Source of the DNA: an uncultured Paracoccaceae bacterium
Lineage (GTDB): Bacteria; Pseudomonadota; Alphaproteobacteria; Rhodobacterales; Rhodobacteraceae
DNA length: 64,000 bases
Direction of reading: 5' to 3'
Assembly (NCBI GenBank): GCA_947498985.1
Contig: CANMMF010000006.1
Span: forward strand, 186,001 to 250,000
Made by a program: the position numbers and the translations under genes. Below the pieces are notes generated by a model. That model made no database searches and was not told the DNA's origin. It saw nothing but the letters and a program-made list of their open reading frames with translations. Positions 54,425-64,000 of this stretch are shown piece by piece. Within the stretch, counting starts at the first letter, position 1. Every line of letters begins with the position of its first letter.

Positions 54425-54459
54425 GGTCCGGATCCAGTTGCTGGGTCCGGGCCTTTTTT
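54425..54459 (+). terminator. Rho-independent terminator after rpoH
   Basis: GGTCCGGATCCA-GTTGC-TGGGTCCGGGCC-TTTTTT (12-bp stem with G-U pairs). Confidence 0.85.
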
Positions 54460-54543
54460 GTTTGGCAGGGCGCGACCCGCTGGAAGCGATGACCGGTATC
54501 GGCGAAACGCTCCTGCGGGCTTTCGACCAGCGCCCCGGACACG

Positions 54544-54570
54544 AAAAAACCGCGCCGGTCAGCGCGGTTT
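54544..54570 (-). terminator. Rho-independent terminator of rpsO
   Basis: Minus strand: AAACCGCGC-TGACCG-GCGCGGTTTTTT. Confidence 0.85.
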
Positions 54571-54611
54571 CGGTTCGCAATGCGCCGGGTGAAAGTGGCC
54601 CGGAGGCAGGA

Positions 54612-54881
54612 TCAGCGGCGAATGCCGAGACGCTTGATCAGATCCTTGTAGCGCGCGTCATCCTTGGCTTTGGTGTAGTCCAGAAGCTTCCGGCGCTGTG
54701 CGACCAGCTTGAGAAGGCCACGACGGGAGTGGTTGTCCTTCTTGTGGGTCTTGAAGTGCTCGGTCAGCGTGCTGATCCGGCTGGTCAGGATGGCCACCTG
54801 CACTTCGGGCGACCCGGTGTCACCGTCCTTGGTGGCGAATTCCTTCATCAGGCGGGTCTTTTCTTCGGGCGTGATCGACAT
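54612..54881 (-). CDS. rpsO: 30S ribosomal protein S15
   Basis: [71 protein letters not shown]. Confidence 0.98.
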   Translation of the reverse strand: MSITPEEKTRLMKEFATKDGDTGSPEVQVAILTSRISTLTEHFKTHKKDNHSRRGLLKLVAQRRKLLDYTKAKDDARYKDLIKRLGIRR

Positions 54882-55233
54882 CGGGGTCTCCTTTCGGAAA
54901 ATTGAGGGTTATGGCGCAAGCCGGGATGTCGTCCAGCAAGGCCCGTGGAGAAGATCGCCCGGGATGTGACCTCGGACGGATGGGTGCGCATAGACGATTC
55001 CGTCAGGATTGGAAACCCCCTGAGGTCCGCGGGAGCGACAGGGCGTTTGTGACATATGCCGGAGTCCGGTGGGCGCGTCATCGGCGCTGCGGTATGCGCG
55101 CGGTTTGCAGATCGTCTTCGGTCGCCGCGCGAGGGTGACAACCTGCAGGCACGAGGGTCACGATGCAAGTCTTGAGGCAAAAAAGCCCGCGTATCTTCGC
55201 CATTCCCCGCACGCCCGGGCACAGCGCGAGGCG

Positions 55234-56352
55234 TCAGGCGAGCGCCAGGCTTTCCGCCGCGCTTTGACCCATCAGCACAATCGCCTCGAGCGGAGGCGCG
55301 TCGGTTGTGGGCAGGGTCGAGATCACCGTGCCGTCAAGCAGGATCTCTGTCACGTCGGGGTTGTCGGGGCTGGGCTGCAGCGTGACCTCCGGCTCTTCTG
55401 CCGTCTCGTCGCTGTCATCGAACACGATGACAAGCTGATCCTCCGACGCATCGTAATCCATCAGTTGCGCCGCCTCGTCAATATCTGCGCCCATGGCCCA
55501 GTCTCCCAGAATCATCACATCTTCGCCGTCGCCGCCGGTCACGATGTCACCGGCGCCGATCTCGATCGTGTCGTCGCCGTCACCGCCGTTGAGATAGTCG
55601 CGCCCATCTGTGTCCTGCCCGGTCTCGTCCCGTTCCACCCCGCTGAGCAGATCGTTGTCCCAGCCGCCAAACAGCGTGTCCTGCCCGGTCCCGCCGCGCA
55701 GCGTGTCCGCCCCTTCGCGGCCGTGCAGCGCGTCATCGCCATCCTCGCCATCCAGCAGATCGTCGCCGAGACCGCCGTGCATCGCGTCGTCGTCAGCGCC
55801 GCCATAAAGCCAGTCATCGCCCTGATGCCCATAGAGCTGATCCGCGCCGGCGCCGCCATGCAGGGCGTCGCGCCCATCTTCGCCGTGCAGGCTGTCCTGC
55901 CCGTCACCGCCCTCGATCGTGTCATTGCCGTCACCGCCGACCAGCTCATCATCCGAAAAGCCGCCATCGATGAGATCATCCCCTGCGGCGCCGCCAAGAA
56001 GATCGATGCCGACCGTGCCGATCAGCGTGTCATCCTCGTCGGAGCCCTCGAGGATTTCGCCGGGCCCGTTGAGCTCTGCCTCCGGCATTTCGAAATCGGT
56101 GTCGTCCGGGTCATGCGCATTGATCAGCCCCATCCGGGCAAAAAGCGCCTGTGTCGCGATATTCCCGGACTCCTCAACCTCCTCGGATCCGCCGTCCATG
56201 TAGACGGTCGTCGGCGTATGGCCCACATCGTCCCGGGATGTGTCGGCGACGGCCTCGTCTTCCTCCTCCGTATCGGAGGTGGTGATGACGGCAACCGAGC
56301 CCAGCACCATCATACCCAGCAATCCTGCCAGAAAGAACATCGACGCACCCAT
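55234..56352 (-). CDS. RTX-type calcium-binding repeat protein with N-terminal TM segment
   Basis: Repeated GGxGxDxLxG: LLGGAAGDDLIDGGFSDDELVGGDGNDTIEGGDGQDSLHGEDGRDALHGGAGADQLYGHQGDDWLYGG... Confidence 0.9.
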   Translation of the reverse strand: MGASMFFLAGLLGMMVLGSVAVITTSDTEEEDEAVADTSRDDVGHTPTTVYMDGGSEEVEESGNIATQALFARMGLINAHDPDDTDFEMPEAELNGPGEILEGSDEDDTLIGTVGIDLLGGAAGDDLIDGGFSDDELVGGDGNDTIEGGDGQDSLHGEDGRDALHGGAGADQLYGHQGDDWLYGGADDDAMHGGLGDDLLDGEDGDDALHGREGADTLRGGTGQDTLFGGWDNDLLSGVERDETGQDTDGRDYLNGGDGDDTIEIGAGDIVTGGDGEDVMILGDWAMGADIDEAAQLMDYDASEDQLVIVFDDSDETAEEPEVTLQPSPDNPDVTEILLDGTVISTLPTTDAPPLEAIVLMGQSAAESLALA

Positions 56353-56450
56353 GAAAAAGCAACCACAGCGAGTATCCCCGAAGCCCCACCCGCAAGCAAC
56401 GCATTTCGGTGAGTGCGGTTAATGCAAAGTGACCGCGACAGGCCGCGCGC

Positions 56451-56750
56451 CTAGCGCCGCTCGCTTGGATTTGCCTCCGCGCCGCCTTCGATCTCGCGAA
56501 TGATCTGCGTCGCATAATCGCCGATGATCGGGATCACCTCGACCTGGCTGAGCAGCACGACCAGCACCGAAACCAGCGCCGACGCCCCGATCACCGTGCC
56601 GAGGCCAAAGGCCAGACCGCGCAGGAACTGGAACCACACGAGCGTCAGCGTGGAGTTGTGGATCCGCATGAAGCGATGGTTGTTGAGCCGGCGCACCTCG
56701 GTCTGCAGCTTGCGAATGTCCTGCGCCAGAATGTCGTCGGTGTCACTCAT
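56451..56750 (-). CDS. DUF5665-like membrane protein
   Basis: LQTEVRRLNNHRFMRIHNSTLTLVWFQFLRGLAFGLGTVIGASALVSVLVVLLSQVEVIPIIGDYATQII. Confidence 0.75.
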   Translation of the reverse strand: MSDTDDILAQDIRKLQTEVRRLNNHRFMRIHNSTLTLVWFQFLRGLAFGLGTVIGASALVSVLVVLLSQVEVIPIIGDYATQIIREIEGGAEANPSERR

Positions 56751-57259
56751 GTATAACGCTCCGCGATTGGCCAGGGCTCCGGCCCGGTCCGGTAGGGAAT
56801 ATAGAGCGGATGGCGCGGATGGCCCCCTTTCGTCAAGCCCAGGTGACGGACATTGCCGCGCAGATGCGGCGCCAGGCGCGCGCCCTGCCCCAGATGCGCG
56901 CCATGTACGCCCCAGCCCGCGATGGTCATCCCCGCCTCACCCGACCAGCGCCGGAGCAGGTCGGCGTTTTCGGGGCCTTCGGGGTCGCCAGCGCGGCGCA
57001 GATCCTCCGGCCGGGTGGCGCGAAAGGCAAAGAGGTTGGCGATGCGCATGGCACCGAAGCCCAGCTGCACCGCCCGGCGCTGACAACGCTCGATGGTGGG
57101 ATCGTTGCGCAGCTCTGTCGCGGTGGAGGGGTTGAGCATGACATAAAGCAGATGAGGCCCGTCGCCCCAGACCCGCATCAGCCCGTAGCGATAGGCCTCG
57201 CAGGGCGAGTACCAGGCGCGGCTTTGCTGCCCGCCATCTTCCGCATATCGTTCGATCAT
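56747..57259 (-). CDS. DUF1643 domain protein
   Basis: YRYGLMRVWGDGPHLLYVMLNPSTATELRNDPTIERCQRRAVQLGFGAMRIANLFAFRAT. Confidence 0.88.
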   Translation of the reverse strand: MIERYAEDGGQQSRAWYSPCEAYRYGLMRVWGDGPHLLYVMLNPSTATELRNDPTIERCQRRAVQLGFGAMRIANLFAFRATRPEDLRRAGDPEGPENADLLRRWSGEAGMTIAGWGVHGAHLGQGARLAPHLRGNVRHLGLTKGGHPRHPLYIPYRTGPEPWPIAERYT

Positions 57260-57352
57260 CGCGTCATGGGCTAGCCAATGCCCGCCCCATTGACAAGACG
57301 GGCGCGGGCGCGCTCTGTTCCGCGACGGATGGCGCGCTGGGAAAGGACCGTC

Positions 57353-58324
57353 ATGGACATCACGATGATCGACGCCGCCGCAGCGCGCCTGGACGGCCAT
57401 GTCACGCGCACGCCGCTGCTCGGCGCGCCCGCGCTCGACGCGCTCGCGGGACGGCGGGTGCTGGTCAAGGCGGAGTGCCTGCAACACACCGGCAGTTTCA
57501 AGTTCCGCGGCGGCTGGTCGGCGGTCTCTGCGCTGCCGGATGCGGTCCGGGCGCGGGGCGTGATCGCCTATTCCTCGGGCAACCACGCGCAGGGCGTCGC
57601 CAATGCCGCGCGGGAGTTCGGTGTGCCGTCGGTGATCATCATGCCATCGGACGCGCCTGCCTCGAAGATCGAGAGCACCCGCGCGCTTGGCGCGGAGGTT
57701 GTGCTTTACGACCGCGAGCACGAGGACCGTGACGAGATCGGCAACCGGCTGGCCGCCGCGCGCGGACTGACGCTGGTGCGGCCGTTCGACGAGCCGCAGG
57801 TGATCGCGGGACAAGGCACCTGCGGGCTTGAGATTGCCGAGCAGGCCCGGGCAGAAGGGGTCGAGGAGGCCGATCTGCTGGTCTGTTGCGGCGGTGGCGG
57901 CTTTGCCTCCGGCATTGCGCTGGCCTGCGAGGCGCGCGCGCCGGGGCTGCGCGTGCGTCCGGTGGAGCCCGAGGGCTTTGACGACATGCGCCGCTCGCTC
58001 GCCTCGGGCGGGATCGAGCGCAACAAAAGCCAGTCGGGCAATATCTGCGACGCGATCCTGACGCCGCAGCCGGGGGATCTGACCTTTCCGATCCTGTCGC
58101 GGCTGGCGGGACCGGGTTTTGCGGTGACCGAGGACGAGGCGCTGCGCGCCATGGCGCTGGCGTTCCGGCACCTGAAGGTGGTGGCCGAGCCCGGCGGCGC
58201 GGTGGCGCTGGCGGCAGCACTTTTCAAGGGGCAGGAGATCGAGGGAGACGCGGTAATCTGCACGATCTCCGGCGGCAATGTCGACCCTTCGGTCTTTGCC
58301 CGGGCGTTGGCGGTCGAGATCTGA
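57353..58324 (+). CDS. PLP-dependent threonine/serine dehydratase
   Basis: VLVKAECLQHTGSFKFRGGWSAV...AYSSGNHAQGVANAAREFGVPSVIIMPSDAPASKI...CCGGGGFASGIAL. Confidence 0.92.
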   Translation: MDITMIDAAAARLDGHVTRTPLLGAPALDALAGRRVLVKAECLQHTGSFKFRGGWSAVSALPDAVRARGVIAYSSGNHAQGVANAAREFGVPSVIIMPSDAPASKIESTRALGAEVVLYDREHEDRDEIGNRLAAARGLTLVRPFDEPQVIAGQGTCGLEIAEQARAEGVEEADLLVCCGGGGFASGIALACEARAPGLRVRPVEPEGFDDMRRSLASGGIERNKSQSGNICDAILTPQPGDLTFPILSRLAGPGFAVTEDEALRAMALAFRHLKVVAEPGGAVALAAALFKGQEIEGDAVICTISGGNVDPSVFARALAVEI

Positions 58325-58566
58325 ACACGCCCCGCGCGGCGGGGTCGCCCTGCCCTCCGGCTATGGCATCGTTCGATTTATAGCGACATGCAGATAACCT
58401 GAAGCATCCTCATCATCTGACCTGTCGAAACCGCAAGTTTCAGGCAAGGTCAGGCGATCCGGGATTTTGCATTTCTGCTTTGATGAGCGTCGTGCCGGGC
58501 GCAGCCAGCCCGCGCCATGCCTGTCGGCACCAGAAACCGAACCCGGCCTTCCTGCTCCGGCAGACC

Positions 58567-59841
58567 CTAGACCGTCTCGAACCGCGCCTTGTCGCGGGCC
58601 GACCAGCTGAGCGAGAGGTGGTAGCCGTCCTCGCCCTGTTTTTCGGTCTCAACCAGCCCTTTTTCGAACAGCCACGCCCGGCGGCGGCCTTCGTCATAGC
58701 CCAGCACGATGGTCTCGGAGCGCTTTTCCTCGCCAAGCTTGCGCGTCACCGCCTCCAGAAACGCCTCCAGCCCCTCGCCGGTGAGCGCCGAGACTGCAAA
58801 GAGCCCGTCTTCGCGGCTGGCCCGCAGCCGGGCCGCGTCGGCCTCTTCGCCGGGCATGAGATCCAGCTTGTTCCAGAGCTCGATCTGCGCGGTGTCCTCG
58901 AGCACACCCAGCGAAGCGAGGATGCTGCGCACATCCTCGGCCTGCTCGGTGCTTTCGGAATGCGAGATATCGCGCACATGCACGATGAGATCGGCGGCCA
59001 GCACCTCTTCGAGCGTGGCGCGGAACGCCGCCACCAGCTCGGTCGGCAGATCGGAGATGAAACCCACCGTGTCGCTGAGGATCACATCCGCCCCGGTGGG
59101 CAGACGCACCGCGCGCATGGTCGGATCGAGCGTGGCAAAGAGCATGTCCTTGGCCATCACCTCGGCCCCGGTCAAGCGGTTGAACAGCGTGGATTTTCCG
59201 GCGTTGGTATAGCCCACCAGCGCGACAATCGGATAGGGCACCTTGGCGCGCGCCTTGCGGTGCAGCTCTCGCGTTTTCACCACCTTGTCGAGCTGGCGGC
59301 GCAAGCGCACCAGCTGTTCGTCGATGGCGCGCCTGTCGGCCTCGATCTGGGTCTCGCCGGGGCCGCCGACAAAGCCCAGCCCGCCGCGCTGACGCTCGAG
59401 GTGCGTCCAGGCGCGCACCAGCCGGGTGCGCTGATAGCTGAGCGCGGCCATCTCGACCTGCAGCACACCTTCGCGGGTCGCCGCCCGGTCGGAAAAGATC
59501 TCGAGGATGAGCCCGGTCCGGTCGAGCAGTTTCACCCCCCAGGCCTTTTCCAGATTGCGCTGCTGGACCGGCGTGACCGGCCCGTCGACCAGCACCAGCT
59601 CGATCTCGTCGGCCTTGAATCGGAACTTGAGCTCTTCGATCTTGCCCGATCCGAAGAGCATGCCGGGATGCACCTTGGGCAAAGGCACGACGCCCGAACC
59701 CACAACGTCGAGATCGGGCATCGCAAGCGCCAGCGACACCGCTTCGGCCAAAGCCATGTCGGCATCGCGCCGGTCGCGGTCTGATTTGATGTCGGGATGC
59801 AGGACCCAGGCGCGGGTCACATGCGGGGCGTGCTCTTTCAA
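58567..59841 (-). CDS. hflX: GTPase HflX
   Basis: [44 protein letters not shown]...[13 protein letters not shown] start overlapping hfq stop. Confidence 0.97.
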   Translation of the reverse strand: MKEHAPHVTRAWVLHPDIKSDRDRRDADMALAEAVSLALAMPDLDVVGSGVVPLPKVHPGMLFGSGKIEELKFRFKADEIELVLVDGPVTPVQQRNLEKAWGVKLLDRTGLILEIFSDRAATREGVLQVEMAALSYQRTRLVRAWTHLERQRGGLGFVGGPGETQIEADRRAIDEQLVRLRRQLDKVVKTRELHRKARAKVPYPIVALVGYTNAGKSTLFNRLTGAEVMAKDMLFATLDPTMRAVRLPTGADVILSDTVGFISDLPTELVAAFRATLEEVLAADLIVHVRDISHSESTEQAEDVRSILASLGVLEDTAQIELWNKLDLMPGEEADAARLRASREDGLFAVSALTGEGLEAFLEAVTRKLGEEKRSETIVLGYDEGRRRAWLFEKGLVETEKQGEDGYHLSLSWSARDKARFETV

Positions 59842-60077
59842 CTGTCCCCTTCGCCGTCATAAAGATTGATCGGCTGGCTGGGCATGATCGTGCTGATCGC
59901 GTGTTTGTAGACAAGCTGCGACTGCCCGTCGCGACGCAAAAGGACGCAGAAATTGTCGAACCAGGTGATCACACCCTGCAACTTCACCCCGTTGATCAGG
60001 AAAACCGTCACCGGAACCTTTGTTTTGCGCACATGATTGAGGAATGCGTCCTGCAGGTTCTGTCTGTCCGAAGCCAT
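59838..60077 (-). CDS. hfq: RNA chaperone Hfq
   Basis: [74 protein letters not shown]. Confidence 0.98.
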   Translation of the reverse strand: MASDRQNLQDAFLNHVRKTKVPVTVFLINGVKLQGVITWFDNFCVLLRRDGQSQLVYKHAISTIMPSQPINLYDGEGDS

Positions 60078-60246
60078 TGAATTGCCTTTGTTCTTATATC
60101 GCACCGCGTCCGGCGCCCCCCGTTCCGCGCGAGTATGTCGTGCCAGCGGCGGAGTTTCCAGACGAAAATTTCAGCTTTTTGGGCTCTGCGCGGCAATGCG
60201 CGCGCGGGGTGCCGGATTATTGGGCGCTCCGGCAAACGCCCCGGGG

Positions 60247-61761
60247 TCAGTCGCGCCAGATATCCGGGCTGAGCATGACGATGATCGCCAGCAGTTCCAA
60301 CCGGCCCAGAACCATGCCGAGACACAGAAAGAGCTTGCCGCCGGAGGCCAGTGCCAGAAGGTCGATGGGTGTGGCAGGCGCCACGGCGATCAGCGGCCCG
60401 GTATTCGACAATGCGGCGATGGTCAGCACCATGGAATGCTCGAAATTCAGACCGAAAAGCCCCAGCCCCACCGAAATCACCGCCAGCGTCACCGCAAAGA
60501 GCATGAAGAACACCCAGGCGATGAACGCGCCTTCGCGGCGCGTGCGCCGGTTGGCAAAGCGCGACCGGCCGATCGAGGACGGGTAGACCAGCTTTTCGAT
60601 CTCGCGCGCGCCGTTCACGTAAAGCGCATAGACCCGCAGCAGCTTGACCCCGCCCGCGGTGGTCGCCACCCCGCCGCCCACCAGCGCCAGCCCCATCAGG
60701 ATGATGCCCGGCGTCGACAGGCCCGACCAGCTTTGCGCGGTCTGCCAGTCGGCGCTGACAAAGCCGGTGGTCGTCGAGAACGACAGCGCGGTGAACAGCC
60801 CGCCCCAGAGCGCGCGCATCCCGGCCACGAGGTTCTGCTCCTCGCCCACATCGAAGGCCGCCCACCAGTGCCGCATGAACAGCAGCACCGGCACGATGCA
60901 GGCGACGATCAGGCCCAGGCGAAACTCCGCATCCGCCAGCAGCCCGCCATGCCGCGCCTGCCCGGTATCGGTCGAGAAGGTCAGCCGCGACAGCGCGAAG
61001 AACAAAAAGCAAAACAGGATCATCTCACCCGCGAGCCCGCTGGCACTGCCCAGCAGCGTGCCTTCGGGCGAGATCCCCGACGTCGCCATCACCGACATCG
61101 CGTGGCTGAGTGCGACCAGCGGCGGATCGCCCGCCACAAGCAGCATGATGCAGAGCGCGAGCGTGAGCCCGGTATAGATCGGCATCAGCGCCTCGACGCT
61201 GCGCCAGAGCCGGATCCCGGGGTCGGTCTGCTCGTTCATCGCCGCGCCGGAGGACAGCGACTGCCCCGGCTCGCCGCTGGCGGTCACCTCGAAGCCGCCA
61301 AGCGTCAGCGGCGCCAGGATCGCCGAGGCCGCGATCCACATCACCAGCCCGCCCATCCAGCCCACCAGCGCGCGCCAGAGATGTTCGGGCCCCGAAAGCC
61401 GCTCGGGGTCAAAGAGCGTCGCACCGGTGGTGGTGAACGACGACAGCATCTCGAAATAGGACGACAGGAAACCGGTGGTCTGCACCGCCTCGTAGAAGGG
61501 CACGGCCATCAGCAGCGGCAGAATAACATAGGCCGCAAGCAGCGCCACAAGCTGGCGCAGGGCGCTGCGGTTGTGCGACCGGTTCGACAGCGCTATCGCC
61601 ACAAGGGCCGTCAGCATGACACCCACCACGCCGGAATAGAAAAACGCCCGCGCATCGTGGAAATCCTCGATTGCCAGCGCAAACCCGGCGGGGATCACCA
61701 TCGCGGCGGACACAAGGCCCATCATCAACAAAAACAGCGGCAGACGGGTCAGCGCGGCCAT
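60247..61761 (-). CDS. trkH: TrkH family potassium uptake protein
   Basis: SSFTTTGATLFDPERLSGPEHLWRALVGWMGGL...SFSTTTGFVSADWQ...GGVATTAGGVKLLR. Confidence 0.95.
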   Translation of the reverse strand: MAALTRLPLFLLMMGLVSAAMVIPAGFALAIEDFHDARAFFYSGVVGVMLTALVAIALSNRSHNRSALRQLVALLAAYVILPLLMAVPFYEAVQTTGFLSSYFEMLSSFTTTGATLFDPERLSGPEHLWRALVGWMGGLVMWIAASAILAPLTLGGFEVTASGEPGQSLSSGAAMNEQTDPGIRLWRSVEALMPIYTGLTLALCIMLLVAGDPPLVALSHAMSVMATSGISPEGTLLGSASGLAGEMILFCFLFFALSRLTFSTDTGQARHGGLLADAEFRLGLIVACIVPVLLFMRHWWAAFDVGEEQNLVAGMRALWGGLFTALSFSTTTGFVSADWQTAQSWSGLSTPGIILMGLALVGGGVATTAGGVKLLRVYALYVNGAREIEKLVYPSSIGRSRFANRRTRREGAFIAWVFFMLFAVTLAVISVGLGLFGLNFEHSMVLTIAALSNTGPLIAVAPATPIDLLALASGGKLFLCLGMVLGRLELLAIIVMLSPDIWRD

Positions 61762-61764
61762 GGC

Positions 61765-63141
61765 TCAGAAGAAATCGATGGAGACCTGCAGCAGGCGCTC
61801 CACTTCCGGCACGTCCTTGGCCAGCGCAAACAGCACCACCTTGTCACCATCCTCGATCCGCAGGCTGCCGGTGGGCTTCATCACCTTGCCGTCCTTGCGC
61901 ACGGCCCCCACCAGCACCCCTTCGGGAAAGTCGATCTCGCGGATCGCCTGGCCCGCCAGCGGCGAGGTCGAGAGCACTTCGGCCTCGATCACCTCCGCCT
62001 CCGCATCGCCGATGGAATAGACCGCGGTGACGCGCCCGTGCCGGATATGGCGCAGGATCGAGCTCACGGTGGTGGCGCGCGGGTTGATATAGGCGTCGAT
62101 GCCCAGCGGCTCCATCAGCGGGACCAGCGTGGGGTCGTTGACAAGGCTGATTGCCATCGGGCAACCGGCCGCCTTGGCACGCACCGCGGCCAGCATGTTG
62201 GTCTTGTCGTCATCGGTCACGCACAGCACCGCGTCGGCGCGCTCGATCCCGGCCTCGCTCAGCAGCCCCGCATCGAGCCCGTCGCCATGCAGAACGATGG
62301 TGCGCTCAAGCTCTTCGGCGGCGTGTTCGGCGCAGGGGCGGTTGCGTTCGATCATCTTGGCGCGCACCCGCTCGGTGCGGGTCTCCAGCGAGCGCGCGAC
62401 CGCCAGCCCGACATTGCCGCCGCCCACGATCACCACACGTTCCTGCTTTCGGAAGGTCTTGCCGAAGATCTCCAGCGTGCGGCGGATATCGTCCGCATGC
62501 ACCATCACATAGCAGCTGTCGCCGACAAAAAGCTGGTCACCCGCTTCGGGTGCAAAGAGCGAGCCTTCGCGCCGCACCCCCACCACCACCGATCGCAGGG
62601 TCGAGAAAAGATCGGTGAGCTGGCGCAGCGGCGTGTTGACCACCGGGCAATCGGCGTCGATGGAGAGACCCAGCAGCTGCGCGCGCCCGTCCAGAAACGT
62701 CTCGGTGTCGAACGCGGCAGGTGCGGAGAGCCGCTGCAGCGCCGCCTCGGCCACTTCCTTTTCGGGGCTGATCACCACGTCGATGGGCATGTGATCGCGC
62801 CGGTAGAGATCCGAATAGATCGCCGTCAGATAGCTTTGCGCCCGCAGGCGCGCGATCTTGCGCGGCACCGAAAAGACCGAATGCGCCACCTGGCAGGTGA
62901 CCATGTTGACCTCGTCGGAATGGGTGGCGGCGATCACCATGTCGGCATCGCGCGCACCCGCCTTGTCGAGCACATCGGGGTAGGAGGCAAACCCCGCGAT
63001 GCCCTGCACATCCAGCGTGTCGGTCGCACGGCGCACGAGATCGGGATTGTTGTCCACCACGGTGACGTCGTTGCGCTCGCCCGAGAGGTGCCGGGCGATC
63101 TGCCAGCCCACCTGCCCTGCTCCGCAAATGATGACCTTCAT
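61765..63141 (-). CDS. trkA: Trk potassium transporter subunit TrkA
   Basis: MKVIICGAGQVGWQIARHLSGERNDVTVVDNNPDLVRRATDTLDVQGIAG..., duplicated TrkA-N/TrkA-C. Confidence 0.96.
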   Translation of the reverse strand: MKVIICGAGQVGWQIARHLSGERNDVTVVDNNPDLVRRATDTLDVQGIAGFASYPDVLDKAGARDADMVIAATHSDEVNMVTCQVAHSVFSVPRKIARLRAQSYLTAIYSDLYRRDHMPIDVVISPEKEVAEAALQRLSAPAAFDTETFLDGRAQLLGLSIDADCPVVNTPLRQLTDLFSTLRSVVVGVRREGSLFAPEAGDQLFVGDSCYVMVHADDIRRTLEIFGKTFRKQERVVIVGGGNVGLAVARSLETRTERVRAKMIERNRPCAEHAAEELERTIVLHGDGLDAGLLSEAGIERADAVLCVTDDDKTNMLAAVRAKAAGCPMAISLVNDPTLVPLMEPLGIDAYINPRATTVSSILRHIRHGRVTAVYSIGDAEAEVIEAEVLSTSPLAGQAIREIDFPEGVLVGAVRKDGKVMKPTGSLRIEDGDKVVLFALAKDVPEVERLLQVSIDFF

Positions 63142-63570
63142 AAACCGTCCTTATCCCCGGTAACGGTCCGGAATGCATGGCACGGGCGCGGGGTGCGGTC
63201 AATGAAGGGGCGTCAGCGCGGCGGTCGCACAGGCGTCGTTATGGCATGTGCGCGGTGCGCTGTGCGACCTGCGGGCGTCGCGGGCGGTTTGTCGGCAGAG
63301 ATGGGGGGTCCGTTCCTCTTCGCTGGGCAGATCGCCAATACCGTATATTATGCAGGCTGCACATGCAGATCGGATGCACTCGGGAACCAGTCTGACGTTC
63401 TGCGAAAGCCCTGAATTTGCCTCTGCGCCAAAATCTGCCTGCGCGGGTCAGGATCAGGCCCGCCGTGGGATCGCCATTCGCCAGGACCGTGCCGATCGCC
63501 ATATGCGGCGCCTCACCTGCGACCCTGACCGGCGCAACGCCGGATGACCGACCTGGATCGGGGCCGACCA

Positions 63571-64000
63571 TCACCGAGCGCCAAAACAACGCCTCAGCGC
63601 TTCGGCAACCTGCGCGACAGGGCCTCCGTCGGGTTCATCCGAGCGATAGTCGCATGTCCAGCCAAAGATGACCGGTCGCGGCGCAAGGGGTATCGCGCGG
63701 GTCCGCGTTGCCCCGACATTCGGCGCCACCGCCCGGTTGGCTAGACTGCCGGTGCCCTGATTGGCCGCGACACGGTCGATGACGGCCTCCGGGATCTCCA
63801 CCGCCGCCCTCCAGTTCGGGTACCGGCGTTCCGGGCGAAAGAGCCTCGCAAATTCCTGATCCGGCTCGGGCGTCTGTGTGTAGGTGATGAAATCTACCCC
63901 TCGATATCGCGCGCGAAGACGCTCTGCCGTTCGGCAAGCGGATGTTCGGGGGCGCAGATGAATACCAGAGGGTCCTGAAACAGATGCTCCGTCCGGATTG
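63571..64000 (-). pseudogene. LysR-family regulator (MetR-like substrate-binding domain), frameshifted, N-terminus outside window
   Basis: Frame A from edge: IRTEHLFQDPLVFICAPEHPLAERQSVFARDIEG*; frame B: VDFITYTQTPEPDQEFARLFRPERRYPNWRAAVEIPEAVIDRVAANQGTGSLANRAVAPNVGATRTRAIPLAPRPVIFGWTCDYRSDEPDGGPVAQVAEALRRCFGAR; shift at the C4 tract 63897-63900. Confidence 0.65.

Noticed and set aside
59838-59841. hfq/hflX TTGA overlap with TTG start as unusual
   Set aside because: The hfq-hflX operon with overlapping or adjacent ORFs is a common arrangement; a TTG start is minor.
60037-63414. 1125-aa ORF antisense to hfq/trkH/trkA
   Set aside because: Fully opposite recognisable genes; Arg/His/Gln-rich composition with no domain; GC-skew artefact.
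63239-63589. 116-aa minus-strand ORF between trkA and the LysR remnant
   Set aside because: No recognisable domain; composition and position fit intergenic sequence.

Overview
This 64 kb, GC-rich window looks like chromosome from an alphaproteobacterium of the Rhodobacteraceae (roseobacter-type). That assignment rests on gene content and gene order; no search was run. Most of it is dense housekeeping sequence: glyQ/glyS, a PPDK-like gene, folB, the 3-oxoacid CoA-transferase genes, topA, dprA, tldD, a cytochrome c oxidase operon (coxII-ctaB-coxF-ctaG-ctaE-surf1), thrC, an M16 protease, rpoH, rpsO, hfq-hflX and trkH-trkA. The main accessory module (about 31.2-43.9 kb) is a tad/cpa pilus locus. 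It begins with three tandem 59-aa pilin-like genes (one is missing from the ORF track because of its size) and continues with cpaB, cpaC, an OmpA-type lipoprotein, cpaE, cpaF, tadB, tadC, two TPR proteins, a prepilin peptidase and an uncharacterised AAA+ ATPase. Observations worth following up: pilin-like peptides with a G-AVTVDWVV cleavage/N-terminal motif, each followed by a hairpin; internal terminators that split the tad locus; a perfect 31-bp inverted repeat and a related REP-like element flanking cox genes; a four-copy dispersed GC-rich intergenic repeat, one copy bearing a 30-bp tandem hairpin array; a perfect FNR-type box between tldD and coxII; a truncated guanine-deaminase remnant; a LysR gene split by a 1-nt frameshift at the window end; divergent genes sharing a CATG start; and a PPDK paralog with a degenerate ATP-grasp domain. 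No rRNA, tRNA, CRISPR array, prophage or transposase was recognised.
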